Positions 26,409-35,176 of a stretch of DNA of 64,000 bases are shown here, piece by piece. The notes below the pieces were generated by a model. The model was not told the DNA's origin. It did no database searches and saw only the letters and a list, made by a program, of their open reading frames with translations. Made by a program: the position numbers and the translations under genes. Each line of letters begins with the position of its first letter. The first letter of the stretch is position 1. Source of the stretch: an uncultured Clostridia bacterium (GTDB lineage: Bacteria > Bacillota > Clostridia > Oscillospirales > Acutalibacteraceae); assembly GCA_944385055.1 (NCBI GenBank), contig CALWVT010000005.1, forward strand, positions 1-64,000, in the 5' to 3' direction.

Positions 26409-27164
26409 GTGAATATCTACAGACCTTCACAGCCTGACTGCGGGCGCTGCAACTGCCCGCCCCCCTGCCCGCCTTCCTGCTCGCCCGTACCGTGCTATAT
26501 TCCGGTCCCGTACCCGCCGATGATTCCGACCGGCCCCACCGGGCCGACCGGGCCCACGGGCCCCATCAACGGCGGTACGGTCGGTCCGACCGGCCCCACA
26601 GGTCCCACCGGCCCGACAGGTCCCATGGGTCCTGCCGGCCCTGCCGGTGCCACCGGTGCCGCGGGTGCTCCGGGCGTTGCGGGGGCTGCCGGTGCAACCG
26701 GCCCCACGGGTCCCACCGGGCCTGCCGGCCCTGCCGGTGCCACGGGTGCCACAGGCGTCGCGGGTGCAACCGGTGCGACCGGCCCCACGGGTCCCACCGG
26801 GCCTACGGGTCCTGTCGGCCCTGCCGGCGCCACGGGCGCTGCCGGTGTTGCGGGCGCTGCCGGTGCGACCGGCCCCACGGGTCCCACCGGGCCTACGGGT
26901 CCTGTCGGCCCTGCCGGCGCCACGGGTGCGACGGGCGCTGCGGGTGTTGCCGGCGCGACCGGCCCCACGGGTCCGACGGGCCCTGCCGGTGCGGCGGGTG
27001 CCGCGGGCGCCATCGGCCCGACGGGGCCAACCGGCCCGCAGGGTGCCGCGGCAACGGTCACGCCGGCCGCTGCCGTCACCGACGCGACCGGCACGGGCGA
27101 CGTCGTCACGCAGTTTAACGCGCTGCTCGCAAACCTGCGGGCGGCGGGCCTGTTGAGCACGTAA
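26409..27164 (+). CDS. Collagen-like exosporium glycoprotein, BclA type
   Basis: 251 residues starting with GTG behind GGGAGGG. The first 38 residues are Cys/Pro-rich ([19 protein letters not shown]) and could cross-link or target the protein. Residues about 40-215 are uninterrupted G-X-Y triplets, mostly GPT, GPA, GAT and GAA, which form a collagen triple helix; GPT-rich triplets are the O-glycosylated type in Bacillus and Clostridioides BclA. A short non-collagen C-terminal domain (about 36 residues) is much smaller than the globular head of classic BclA. Location on the spore surface is inferred from the family and from cotJ genes in the window. A glycosyltransferase gene follows directly. 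Confidence 0.88.
   Translation: MNIYRPSQPDCGRCNCPPPCPPSCSPVPCYIPVPYPPMIPTGPTGPTGPTGPINGGTVGPTGPTGPTGPTGPMGPAGPAGATGAAGAPGVAGAAGATGPTGPTGPAGPAGATGATGVAGATGATGPTGPTGPTGPVGPAGATGAAGVAGAAGATGPTGPTGPTGPVGPAGATGATGAAGVAGATGPTGPTGPAGAAGAAGAIGPTGPTGPQGAAATVTPAAAVTDATGTGDVVTQFNALLANLRAAGLLST
26771..26926 (+). repeat. 90-bp-period direct repeat inside the collagen-like gene
   Basis: A 66-bp block at 26771-26836 recurs without change at 26861-26926, so the unit is 90 bp (30 residues, ten triplets). Such in-frame repeats can gain or lose copies by slippage or recombination and vary the length of the collagen stalk between strains. Confidence 0.85.
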
Positions 27165-27186
27165 TCCGTACGAAGCCGCAGAAAGC

Positions 27187-27226
27187 GAAGGGGCAGCGTC
27201 AGCCGGCGCCGCCCCTTTGCCGTTTG
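27187..27226 (+). terminator. Possible terminator after the collagen-like gene
   Basis: AAGGGGC and GCCCCTT can pair around a GC-rich loop, followed by TTTGCCGTTTG. The T tract is poor, so it may be a partial terminator that allows read-through to the glycosyltransferase. Confidence 0.45.
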
Positions 27227-27259
27227 TCTGCCCGCATTTGGAAGGAGGCCTTTTCCCGC

Positions 27260-28366
27260 ATGAAAATCGTTGTCTATGCCATTGCCAAAAACGAGGCGGC
27301 CTTTGTCGACCGCTGGATGGATTCCATGTCGGAAGCCGACGCGGTCGTCGTGCTCGACACCGGCTCCACAGACGGCACCCCTGCCCGCCTGCGGGCGCGC
27401 GGCGCACGCGTCGAGGAAGCCCGCATCGTGCCGTGGCGTTTTGATACCGCGCGCAACCGCTCACTTTCCCTCGTGCCCGAAGACGCGGACATCTGCGTCT
27501 GCACCGACCTTGACGAAGTGTTCCATCCCGGCTGGCGGGCAATCCTGGAATCCACTTGGAAGTCTGGCACGACCCGCGCGTCGTACCGATACACGTGGAG
27601 CTTTACGCCAGAGGGCCGGGAAGGCGTTGTTTTCTGGATTGAGAAGATTCACGCCCGCCACGGCTGGCGCTGGACCCATCCAGTCCATGAAGTGCTCTCC
27701 TGGATCGGGCCTGGGAAACCCGGCCCCACGCTGCCGATCCCCGGCATCCAGATTGACCACCACCCGGACCCAAAAAAGTCGCGCGCGCAGTATCTCCCCC
27801 TGCTGGAGCTTTCCGTCAAAGAAGACCCCGACGACGACCGCAACCTGCACTATTTGGGGCGCGAATACCTCTACTGCGGCCGGTACGACGACTGTATCCG
27901 CACGCTTCTGCGCCACCTTTCCCTGCCGCGCGCGACGTGGGCGGACGAACGCGCCGCCTCAATGCGCTTTCTGGCGCAGGCGTTTCTGCACAAAGGCGAC
28001 ACCGAAAAGGCCGTGTCGTGGTGGCTGCGCGCCTGCGCCGAGGCGCCGCACCTGCGGGAAGCGGCCGTCGAACTCGCGCAGCTGTTTTACACGCAGGAAA
28101 ACTGGGACGGCGTGCTCTACTTCACCGGCCGCGCGCTGCGCATCACGCAGCGGCCGCACACGTATATCTGTGAAGCGAGCGCCTGGGGGAGCCTGCCGCA
28201 CGATCTGCGCGCCATCGCGTTCTCCCGCACGGGGCGCCATGCGGAAGCCCTGCAGACGGCCAAAAAGGCCTTGGCATATGAACCGCAAAACCCCCGCCTG
28301 CGCGAAAACGTCCGCCTGCTTGCGCAGATGGTTTCACAGGCGAATGCGTCAGATTCTGCCAAATAG
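27260..28366 (+). CDS. Family 2 glycosyltransferase with TPR-like C terminus
   Basis: 368 residues. The N-terminal GT-A domain shows KNEAAFVDRWMDSM, VVVLDTGSTDGT and the nucleotide-sugar/metal acidic motif CTDLDEVF; the C-terminal half (about 190-368) is helical with TPR-like repeats (HYLGREYLYCGRYDDCI and later). This matches the SgtA-type enzymes found beside bclA genes in Clostridioides difficile, which glycosylate the collagen-like stalk. The ATG at 27260 follows AAGGAGG. Its position 95 bp after the collagen-like gene makes that protein the likely acceptor. Confidence 0.88.
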   Translation: MKIVVYAIAKNEAAFVDRWMDSMSEADAVVVLDTGSTDGTPARLRARGARVEEARIVPWRFDTARNRSLSLVPEDADICVCTDLDEVFHPGWRAILESTWKSGTTRASYRYTWSFTPEGREGVVFWIEKIHARHGWRWTHPVHEVLSWIGPGKPGPTLPIPGIQIDHHPDPKKSRAQYLPLLELSVKEDPDDDRNLHYLGREYLYCGRYDDCIRTLLRHLSLPRATWADERAASMRFLAQAFLHKGDTEKAVSWWLRACAEAPHLREAAVELAQLFYTQENWDGVLYFTGRALRITQRPHTYICEASAWGSLPHDLRAIAFSRTGRHAEALQTAKKALAYEPQNPRLRENVRLLAQMVSQANASDSAK

Positions 28367-28449
28367 CTCCAAAATCTTTTAGAAATCTTCCCCGGATTCA
28401 TAGAATACCACAGAATTTGGGAATCTCAAAAAATGCCCAAATAAAGCCC

Positions 28450-28506
28450 TTGACAATCCCGGGCGCCGCACTATAATATCTAAGTGTGGAATGTTAGGAT
28501 GCTAAC
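28450..28506 (+). promoter_or_regulatory. Promoter and MarR-type operator of the ABC exporter operon
   Basis: TTGACA (28450-28455), 16 bp, TATAAT (28472-28477) form a strong promoter. Just downstream, GTTAG (28493-28497) and CTAAC (28502-28506) make an inverted repeat around GATG in the early transcribed region, well placed for repression by the MarR protein encoded next. Confidence 0.75.
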
Positions 28507-28570
28507 TAACCTGACAGAAGGACTTCCCCTACACGTACGGCATCCGCCAAAACAAAGGAGGGTGATCGAT

Positions 28571-29098
28571 GTGGAACCAACGGATGGGAACCCCTTGCAT
28601 CTGGGCCGATTGATCCAAATGCTCTCCCATCAAATCAAGCGGCAGGATTACTCGTTTGAGTCCGAAAAGGATTTAACCGTCGTACAGCGCCATGTACTGC
28701 GGTTTATCCTATTGGAAAGCCTGCACCGCGACCTTTACCAGAAGGACGTGGAAGAGGCCTTCCAGATCCGGCGCTCAACGGCCACCGGCATTTTGCAGCT
28801 GATGGAGCGCAACGGGTATATCCGCCGCGAAAGCGTGGCGCGGGACGCCAGGCTCAAGAAAATCGTCCCCACGCAGAAAGCAGAGACCCTGCGGGCCACC
28901 CTTTTGGAGACGATGCGCCAGATGGAGTTCAAGCTCTGCCTGGGCATTTCCGAAAAGGATCTGCACTGCTGCACGGAAGTGCTCCAGCAAATGCTGCAAA
29001 ACTTGAGCCCTCAATGCCACGCCGTTCAGGCGTCCAAAAAAACGAAGGAGGTATATCGAAAATCCGATGAACAGAAAACTCTTCAAATCGCTCCGTGA
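28571..29098 (+). CDS. MarR family regulator of the ABC exporter
   Basis: 175 residues. The winged helix spans about residues 35-100: LYQKDVEEAFQIRRSTATGILQLMERNGYI is the DNA-recognition helix region and RESVARDARLKKIVPT the wing. The start is a GTG at 28571, with AAAGGAGG 9 nt upstream; an ATG two bases earlier is out of frame. The 3' end overlaps the first ABC gene by 32 bp. A regulator that senses a drug and represses the exporter is the usual arrangement. Confidence 0.92.
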   Translation: MEPTDGNPLHLGRLIQMLSHQIKRQDYSFESEKDLTVVQRHVLRFILLESLHRDLYQKDVEEAFQIRRSTATGILQLMERNGYIRRESVARDARLKKIVPTQKAETLRATLLETMRQMEFKLCLGISEKDLHCCTEVLQQMLQNLSPQCHAVQASKKTKEVYRKSDEQKTLQIAP

Positions 29099-30794
29099 AT
29101 TCAAAAAAGAGACGATTCTAACGCCGATCTTCGTGATTCTGGAAGTCTTTATGGAAGTCCTGATCCCCTTCCAGATGGCACAAATCATCGACGTGGGCAT
29201 CGCCCAGGGCGATGTCAACTACATTGTCGAGCAGGGGATCATCCTGGTCGTGATGGCGATGCTGTCGCTGCTGTTTGGCGCACTGGCCGGCAAATTTGCC
29301 GCAAAGGCCGGCGCCGGCTACGCGAGGAACCTGCGTCACGACATCTTTTATAAGATCCAGACCTTCTCCTTCCACAACATCGATAAGTTCTCGAGCTCGA
29401 GCCTTGTCACGCGTATGACGACCGATATCACGAACGTGCAGATGGCGTTCATGATGACGATCCGCATGCTGTTCCGTGCGCCGGTCATGATCGTGCTGTC
29501 GATGGTGATGACGGTATTGATCAACTGGCAGATCGCGATCCTTCTGCTGTGCACGATCCCGATTTTAGGCGGCGTTTTGATCTTCATCGCGCGCAAAGCG
29601 CACCCGCACTTCATGCAGGTCTTTGACGAGTACGACGTGTTAAACAGCGCCGTGCAGGAAAACGTCAACGCCTCGCGCGTCGTCAAGGCGTACGTGCGCG
29701 AAGAGCATGAAGACCAGAAGTTTGAAAAGATCTCGATGAAGGTCTTCAAGCTCTTTACGAAGGCCGAACAGATCGTTGCCTGGAACCAGCCGGTCATGCA
29801 GTTCGTCATGTACGCCGTGGTGCTGGCGCTGATTACGATCAGCGGCCTGAACATCGTCGGCGGCTCGATGGAAACGGGCGAACTGACGAGCCTGATGGTC
29901 TACGCGCTGCAGATTCTGATGTCCCTGATGATGGTGTCGTTTGTCTACGTCATGATCATGATTTCGAGCGCGTCGACAGACCGTATCCAGGAAGTGCTCG
30001 ACGAAGTGCCGGAGATGGGCAATAAGGAGAACGCAATTGAGTCGGTCCCGTCGGGCGACATCGACTTTAACCATGTAAACTTCAGCTACGCGGGCAAAGG
30101 CGGCAACCTGTCGCTGAAAGATATCGACCTGCACATCAAGGCGGGCCAGACGATCGGCGTCATCGGCGGTACCGGTTCCTCGAAATCCTCGCTTGTGCAG
30201 CTGATCCCGCGCCTTTACGACGTCACGGAAGGCAGCGTCAAGGTCGGCGGCATCGATGTGCGCGACTACGACATTAAGGCTTTGCGCGACCAGGTTTCGA
30301 TGGTGCTGCAGAAAAACGTTTTGTTCACCGGCACGATTGCCGAGAACATCCGCTGGGGCGACGAAAGCGCAAGCGACGCGGAAGTCAAGCACGTCTGCGA
30401 GCTCGCACAGGCCGACAGCTTCATCCAGGAATTCCCGAACGGCTACAATACGATGATCGTCGAAGGCGGCAACAACGTCTCCGGCGGCCAGAAACAGCGT
30501 CTGTGCATTGCGCGCGCACTGTTAAAGAAGCCGAAGATCCTGATCCTCGACGACTCGACGAGCGCCGTCGACACGAAGACGGATGCCCTGATCCGCAAGG
30601 CGTTCCGCGAAGAGATCCCGAACACGACGAAGATCATCATCGCGCAGCGCATCTCCTCGGTGGAAGACGCCGACCTGATCGTCGTCATGGAAGACGGCCG
30701 CATCGACGGCATCGGCACATCCGAAGAGCTCTTAAAGACGAATAAGATCTACCGGGAAGTTTATGAATCGCAGAAGAAGGGGAGTGACGAATAA
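29067..30794 (+). CDS. ABC exporter half-transporter, subunit with degenerate ATP site
   Basis: 575 residues: six membrane helices (about 15-305) followed by one ATPase domain. Walker A is GGTGSSKS (367-374), with Ser where most have Gly before Lys, and Walker B ends LILDDSTSAVD, with Asp in place of the catalytic Glu. The signature NVSGGQKQ is intact. This pattern is that of the non-hydrolysing partner in heterodimeric multidrug exporters such as BmrC or TM287. AGGAGG is 15 nt from the ATG at 29067, a long spacing. It overlaps the next gene by one base (TAATG). Confidence 0.95.
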   Translation: MNRKLFKSLREFKKETILTPIFVILEVFMEVLIPFQMAQIIDVGIAQGDVNYIVEQGIILVVMAMLSLLFGALAGKFAAKAGAGYARNLRHDIFYKIQTFSFHNIDKFSSSSLVTRMTTDITNVQMAFMMTIRMLFRAPVMIVLSMVMTVLINWQIAILLLCTIPILGGVLIFIARKAHPHFMQVFDEYDVLNSAVQENVNASRVVKAYVREEHEDQKFEKISMKVFKLFTKAEQIVAWNQPVMQFVMYAVVLALITISGLNIVGGSMETGELTSLMVYALQILMSLMMVSFVYVMIMISSASTDRIQEVLDEVPEMGNKENAIESVPSGDIDFNHVNFSYAGKGGNLSLKDIDLHIKAGQTIGVIGGTGSSKSSLVQLIPRLYDVTEGSVKVGGIDVRDYDIKALRDQVSMVLQKNVLFTGTIAENIRWGDESASDAEVKHVCELAQADSFIQEFPNGYNTMIVEGGNNVSGGQKQRLCIARALLKKPKILILDDSTSAVDTKTDALIRKAFREEIPNTTKIIIAQRISSVEDADLIVVMEDGRIDGIGTSEELLKTNKIYREVYESQKKGSDE

Positions 30795-32692
30795 TGCCGG
30801 ATACGAAAAAGCCTGAGGGCGTGCGCCTTTCGCGCAACACGTTGAAAACGGCAAAGCGCCTTCTCAAATATGTGACTTCGACGTTTAAAAAGGAATTCGT
30901 CGTGGTCTTCATCTGCATCGCCGTCAGTGCAGTCGCAACGATTGCCATGTCGTTCGCCCTGAAAATCATGATCGACGGCTACATCACGCCGCTGATCGGC
31001 CAGGAGAATCCGGACTTTTCGGGCTTCTTCTCGGCGATTATCCTATTGGGGACGGTGTTCCTGTGCGGCGTGGTCGCAACGTTTGTCTATTCGCGCATGA
31101 TGGTCCGCATCGGCCAGGGCGTGCTCAAACGCATCCGCGACGAGATGTTCGAACACATGCAGACGCTGCCAATCCGCTATTTTGACCAGAACACGACCGG
31201 CTCAATCATGAGCCTTTACACGAACGATACGGATACGCTGCGCCAGATGATCAACCAGGCCATCCCGCAGGTGTTAAACTCCACGATTACGATCCTCGTC
31301 ACGTTTATTTCGATGATCGTGTTAAGCCCGGTGCTGACGATTTTGGCCGTGGCGGTCATCTTCGTGATGGTGCTGGTCGCAAAGACGCTGGGCGGCAACA
31401 GCGGCAAATACTTCGTGCGCCAGCAGCTCGCCCTGGCAGACGTGACGGGCTTCATTGAGGAACGCATGAACGGCCAGCGCGTCGTCAAGGTCTTTAACCA
31501 CGAACAGATTTCGGAAGAGGAATTCGACAAGGTCAACGACAGCCTCTACGACGCGGCCAACAACGCAAACGCTTACGCCAACATGATGGGCCCGATCATC
31601 GGCAACATCGGCAACCTGCAGTTCGTCCTGACGGCAATCCTCGGCGGCCTGCTCTCCGTGGCGGGCGTCGGCAACCTGACGCTCGGCACGATGGCTTCGT
31701 ACTTACAGCTGACGAAGAGCTTCGGCCAGCCGTTCTTGCAGGTTGCGCAGCAGTTTAACTCCGTGATCATGGCCCTGGCCGGCGCGGAGCGCATCTTCAA
31801 GCTCATCGACGAAAAGCCGGAGACGGACGACGGCTATGTCACGCTCGTCAATGCAAAGTGGACGAAAGACAACCAGCTCGTCGAGTGCAAGGAGCGCACG
31901 AACCTGTGGGCCTGGAAGCACCCGCATCAGGCCGACGGCACCGTGACGTACACGCAGCTGACCGGCGATGTGCGCTTTGACCACGTCACGTTCGGCTACA
32001 ACGACGACAAGATCATCCTGCATGACCTGTCGCTGTACGCAAAGCCGGGCCAGAAGCTCGCGTTCGTCGGTTCGACGGGCGCCGGCAAGACGACAATCAC
32101 GAACCTGATTAACCGCTTCTATGATATCCAGGAAGGCGCCATCCGCTACGACGGCATCAATATCAAGAAGATTAAAAAAGACGACCTGCGCCGCTCTCTG
32201 GGCATCGTTCTGCAGGACACGCACCTGTTTACGGGAACGATCATGGAGAACATCCGCTACGGCAACCTCGACGCGACCGACGAGGAAGTCAAGGCTGCGG
32301 CCCGTCTGGCGCACGCGGATTCGTTTATCCGCATGCTGCCGCAGGGGTATGACACGATGCTGACCGGCGACGGCGAGCAGCTCTCGCAGGGCCAGCGCCA
32401 GCTCCTCTCCATCGCGCGCGCGGCAGTCGCCGACCCGCCGGTTTTGATTCTCGACGAAGCGACGTCTTCGATCGATACGCGTACCGAGAGCATTGTGCAG
32501 CAGGGCATGGATAACCTGATGCACGGCCGCACGGTGTTCGTCATCGCGCACCGCCTCTCGACAATCCGCAACAGCGACGCCATCATCGTGCTCGACCACG
32601 GCCGCATCATCGAGCGCGGCACGCATGATGAATTGATCAAGCTGCACGGTACCTACTACCAGCTGTATACCGGCAAGCTCGAACTCTCGTAA
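30794..32692 (+). CDS. ABC exporter half-transporter, catalytic subunit
   Basis: 632 residues: an N-terminal cytosolic extension, six helices (about 35-330) and an ATPase domain. Walker A is GSTGAGKTT and Walker B LILDEATSSID keeps the catalytic Glu; the H-loop is VIAHRLST. The signature is LSQGQRQ, with Gln where LSGGQ has Gly. That is the complement of the upstream subunit: two together give one normal and one degenerate ATP site. An insertion of about 45 residues before the ATPase domain (near MWAWKHPHQADG-like sequence) is typical of the YheH/MdlB branch. Substrate unknown, probably hydrophobic drugs or lipids. Confidence 0.95.
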   Translation: MPDTKKPEGVRLSRNTLKTAKRLLKYVTSTFKKEFVVVFICIAVSAVATIAMSFALKIMIDGYITPLIGQENPDFSGFFSAIILLGTVFLCGVVATFVYSRMMVRIGQGVLKRIRDEMFEHMQTLPIRYFDQNTTGSIMSLYTNDTDTLRQMINQAIPQVLNSTITILVTFISMIVLSPVLTILAVAVIFVMVLVAKTLGGNSGKYFVRQQLALADVTGFIEERMNGQRVVKVFNHEQISEEEFDKVNDSLYDAANNANAYANMMGPIIGNIGNLQFVLTAILGGLLSVAGVGNLTLGTMASYLQLTKSFGQPFLQVAQQFNSVIMALAGAERIFKLIDEKPETDDGYVTLVNAKWTKDNQLVECKERTNLWAWKHPHQADGTVTYTQLTGDVRFDHVTFGYNDDKIILHDLSLYAKPGQKLAFVGSTGAGKTTITNLINRFYDIQEGAIRYDGINIKKIKKDDLRRSLGIVLQDTHLFTGTIMENIRYGNLDATDEEVKAAARLAHADSFIRMLPQGYDTMLTGDGEQLSQGQRQLLSIARAAVADPPVLILDEATSSIDTRTESIVQQGMDNLMHGRTVFVIAHRLSTIRNSDAIIVLDHGRIIERGTHDELIKLHGTYYQLYTGKLELS

Positions 32693-32713
32693 GCGCTTCG
32701 CTTAAAACATCCC

Positions 32714-32765
32714 CCTTGCCCGCCCGAGGCCGCCGCGACCGGCCGTCTCGGGCGGGCAAGGCCGT
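32714..32765 (+). terminator. Hairpin after the ABC exporter operon
   Basis: Long stem of CTTGCCCGCCCGAG and CTCGGGCGGGCAAG with a short CG-rich loop. The T tract after it is weak (CCGTTTCC), so termination efficiency is uncertain. Confidence 0.6.
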
Positions 32766-32813
32766 TTCCGGCAAAAAACTTGCGAAACCGCCTTAAAAAA
32801 TCCGCAAAGAGGC

Positions 32814-32842
32814 TTGCAAACGGCAGGGATTTGCTGTATAAT
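32814..32842 (+). promoter_or_regulatory. Promoter of tRNA-Leu
   Basis: TTGCAA (32814-32819), 17 bp, TATAAT (32837-32842), with the mature tRNA beginning 35 bp later. Confidence 0.85.
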
Positions 32843-32876
32843 AAAAAATACCGCATGGGTTTCCCGTGCGGCAAAT

Positions 32877-32963
32877 GCCGGTGTGTTGGAATTGGCAGAC
32901 GAGACGGACTCAAAATCCGTTGGTGGCAACACCGTGTGGGTTCGACCCCCACCACCGGCACCA
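32877..32963 (+). tRNA. tRNA-Leu (anticodon CAA)
   Basis: The acceptor stem pairs GCCGGTG (32877-32883) with CACCGGC (32953-32959), followed by an encoded ACCA. The anticodon stem ACGGA/TCCGT encloses CTCAAAA, giving CAA, which reads UUG. A long variable arm (class II) and the T arm GTGGG-TTCGACC-CCCAC are present. The gene is 87 nt with its CCA and is intact. Confidence 0.97.
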
Positions 32964-33003
32964 CGCCGTCGCGAACGCAGAACGTTCGCGACGGCGTTTT
33001 TTG
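32964..33003 (+). terminator. Terminator of tRNA-Leu
   Basis: Perfect 14-bp stem, CGCCGTCGCGAACG with CGTTCGCGACGGCG, loop CAGAA, then TTTTTTG. Confidence 0.95.
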
Positions 33004-33040
33004 TTGTAGATTTCTTTTGCAGATTCGCTTTGTAAACGAA

Positions 33041-33089
33041 ACGGAGCCCTGGCATGTCCCATCGCGTGCCAGGGCTCCGTTTGTTTTCA
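33041..33089. terminator. Terminator at the end of the leftward dehydrogenase cluster
   Basis: Arms ACGGAGCCCTGGCA and TGCCAGGGCTCCGT are perfectly complementary with a 12-nt loop. TTTGTTTTC follows on the plus strand and TTTCGTTT on the minus strand, so it can act in both directions and probably ends transcription of the gene at 33115. Confidence 0.85.
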
Positions 33090-33114
33090 TTTCCTTATTT
33101 CTGCCGCAGAACGG

Positions 33115-34164
33115 TTAGGGTTTTATTACGATCTTCAAAACCGGGTCCGTTTCGGTGGTCAGGCGCTCAAATGCGTGCTGCAATGCATCCAGCGGCAGGA
33201 TGTCCGTAACATATTTTTCCGGGTCGATCATCCCGCTTGCGATCAGGTCGATCGTTTCCTCGAATTCCTTCCGCGTGCAGGAGACGCTCCCCATGAGCCG
33301 AATCTCCTGCAGCACCGCGCGGTTCATCGAGAAGGGCACCTGCGGCTCCATGGAATTGCCGATCATCACCACCGCGCCGCCGGGGCGGACCGCCTCCACA
33401 CAAGTGTTCAGCGTGTCGCCGGAACCGACGGCCTCAAACGCGATGTCGAATCCGCCGTTGGTAGCTTCGCGCATGCTTTCGGTTTGCTGGGGATCCCTTC
33501 CGTCGAAGAACGCGTCGAAGTCCCCGCTTTCCTTTGCCTTTTCGATTTTCAGGTCATTGATTTTGGACATGGCCACATAGGAAGCGCCCGCCTTCTTCGC
33601 CAAGGCGCCGATCAAATGACCGATAATGCCGCTGCCAACCACGAGGACCTTATCGTGGAGCTTGATCCCGGAGTGACGGACCGCATGGTAAGCGACCATC
33701 AGCGGGTCAATCAGGCCGGCGGCTACATCGGAAACCGTGTCGGGAAGCAGATAAGCGTTCGATGCCTTTCCCACAAATTTTTCCGCATAGGCGCCGTTGC
33801 AGACAAAGCCGATATAATTCGTGCCGTTGACTTCGCGGCAAAGCTGCTCCTGGCCAGAAAGGCACATATCGCATTTCCCGCAATAGAGGTTTGCCCAGAA
33901 CACGACCCGGTCCCCAACCTTGAAGCTGCTGTCGCCCGGATTCGTGACGACGCCGCAGAATTCATGGCCCATAAAGAAGTCGGAGCCGTCCTGTTTGCCC
34001 CAGCCCTTGCCGGCCTTCCACATGTGAATATCACTGCCGCACACGCCGCAGGCGGACACCTTGATTTCAATCATGCCCGGCTCTACCGGCGGGACGGGAA
34101 CCGTCTTCATTGCAATCTGTCTTGGGCCGACCAAGACGGCGGCCTTCATCATTTCCTGTGCCAT
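33115..34164 (-). CDS. Zinc-dependent alcohol/polyol dehydrogenase (MDR family)
   Basis: 349 residues. Catalytic zinc ligands are in CGVCGSDIHMW and MGHEFCGVV; the structural zinc site is the four-Cys loop CGKCDMCLSGQEQLC. The NAD site is VLVVGSGIIGHLIGALA. This fits the threonine/sorbitol/2,3-butanediol dehydrogenase group; the exact alcohol cannot be told. AGGAGGG lies upstream of the ATG at 34164. It is the last gene of a leftward redox cluster with an aldo/keto reductase 19 bp before it. Confidence 0.93.
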   Translation of the reverse strand: MAQEMMKAAVLVGPRQIAMKTVPVPPVEPGMIEIKVSACGVCGSDIHMWKAGKGWGKQDGSDFFMGHEFCGVVTNPGDSSFKVGDRVVFWANLYCGKCDMCLSGQEQLCREVNGTNYIGFVCNGAYAEKFVGKASNAYLLPDTVSDVAAGLIDPLMVAYHAVRHSGIKLHDKVLVVGSGIIGHLIGALAKKAGASYVAMSKINDLKIEKAKESGDFDAFFDGRDPQQTESMREATNGGFDIAFEAVGSGDTLNTCVEAVRPGGAVVMIGNSMEPQVPFSMNRAVLQEIRLMGSVSCTRKEFEETIDLIASGMIDPEKYVTDILPLDALQHAFERLTTETDPVLKIVIKP

Positions 34165-34183
34165 TTTGATTCCCTCCTGTTTT

Positions 34184-35158
34184 TCAAATCATATCTTTCA
34201 GTTTGGCAATATCCTCATCTGTGCGGTTGCCATGGATGGGGATTTTCGCCAGTTTCGTTTCCAACTGTTCAAACTCCGCCTCTGTCAAGGTGACCTCGGC
34301 AGCCCCGAAATTCTCCTTCATGCGTTCCACTTTCCTCATGCCGGGGATGGGAACGAGGAAATCCCACTTGTGGAGCATCCACGCAAGGGAGATCTGGGCC
34401 GGGGTTGCACCCTTGGCGTCCGCAAATTGATGCAGCAAATCGAGCAGAGGCTGATTGGCGTCCATGTTCTCTTTGGTAAAGCGGGTGATGACCCGCCGCA
34501 CGTCGTCGCCGGTATACACGTCCTGACTGGTGTACTTGCCGCTGAGGAATCCGGCCCCCAAAGGCGAGAAGGGCACAAACCCGATGCCCAGCTCTCGGCA
34601 GGCGGGCAGCACGTCTTTCTCAAACATCCGCTCCATCATGGAGTATTCGCTCTGGATCGCGGTGATGGGCGTGACGGCGTGGGCGCGGCGCACCTCGTCC
34701 TCCGTGGACTGGGACTGGCCCCAGCCGCGGATCTTGCCTTCCTCGATGAGCTTGCCCATGACGCCGGCGACCTCTTCCGGGGGAATGGTCTTGTTCATCC
34801 GATGCTGATAATAGAGGTCCACATAGTCGGTGCCCAGGCGCCGGAGGGAATCATCCAGGTGCTGCCGGATCACGCCCTCCACGTCCGTGATTCCCTCTGG
34901 AATGTGGAGCTTGGTGGCCAGGACGATGTCCTTGCGGAAAGGCTTCACGGCCTCGCCCACCAGTTTCTCGTTTTCCCCGGCGCCATAGCTTTCCGCTGTG
35001 TCAAAAAACGTACAGCCCAAATCGAAAGCGGTGCGGATCAATTGAACGGACGCCGCATGGTCCGGGCCGGGGCCGTAGCCGTGGCTGAAGCCCATGCAGC
35101 CCAGACCGACGGCAGAGACCGTCAAAGCATTCTGTTTTCCAAGAACACGTGTTTTCAT
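34184..35158 (-). CDS. Aldo/keto reductase
   Basis: 324 residues, NADPH-dependent carbonyl reductase with a TIM barrel. The catalytic tetrad is visible: Asp and Tyr in FFDTAESYGAGENEKLVGEAV, Lys in VLATKLHIPE and His in YVDLYYQHRMNK. The opening KTRVLGKQNALTVSAVGLGCMGFSHGYGP is typical of the AKR13-like branch. The ATG at 35158 is chosen over 35173 because GGAGG precedes it by 8 nt. It pairs with the downstream dehydrogenase and the upstream LysR. Confidence 0.94.
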   Translation of the reverse strand: MKTRVLGKQNALTVSAVGLGCMGFSHGYGPGPDHAASVQLIRTAFDLGCTFFDTAESYGAGENEKLVGEAVKPFRKDIVLATKLHIPEGITDVEGVIRQHLDDSLRRLGTDYVDLYYQHRMNKTIPPEEVAGVMGKLIEEGKIRGWGQSQSTEDEVRRAHAVTPITAIQSEYSMMERMFEKDVLPACRELGIGFVPFSPLGAGFLSGKYTSQDVYTGDDVRRVITRFTKENMDANQPLLDLLHQFADAKGATPAQISLAWMLHKWDFLVPIPGMRKVERMKENFGAAEVTLTEAEFEQLETKLAKIPIHGNRTDEDIAKLKDMI

Positions 35159-35176
35159 CGCGATTTCCTCCAATCG

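Noticed and set aside
26427-27542. A 371-residue leftward frame opposite the collagen-like gene
   Set aside because: It is an artefact of the triplet repeats read backwards, rich in Arg/Gly with no domain.
32877-33115. tRNA-Leu considered as an integration site for an element
   Set aside because: No integrase or repeated tRNA 3' end was found next to it; the only recombinase in the window is at the pilus switch.
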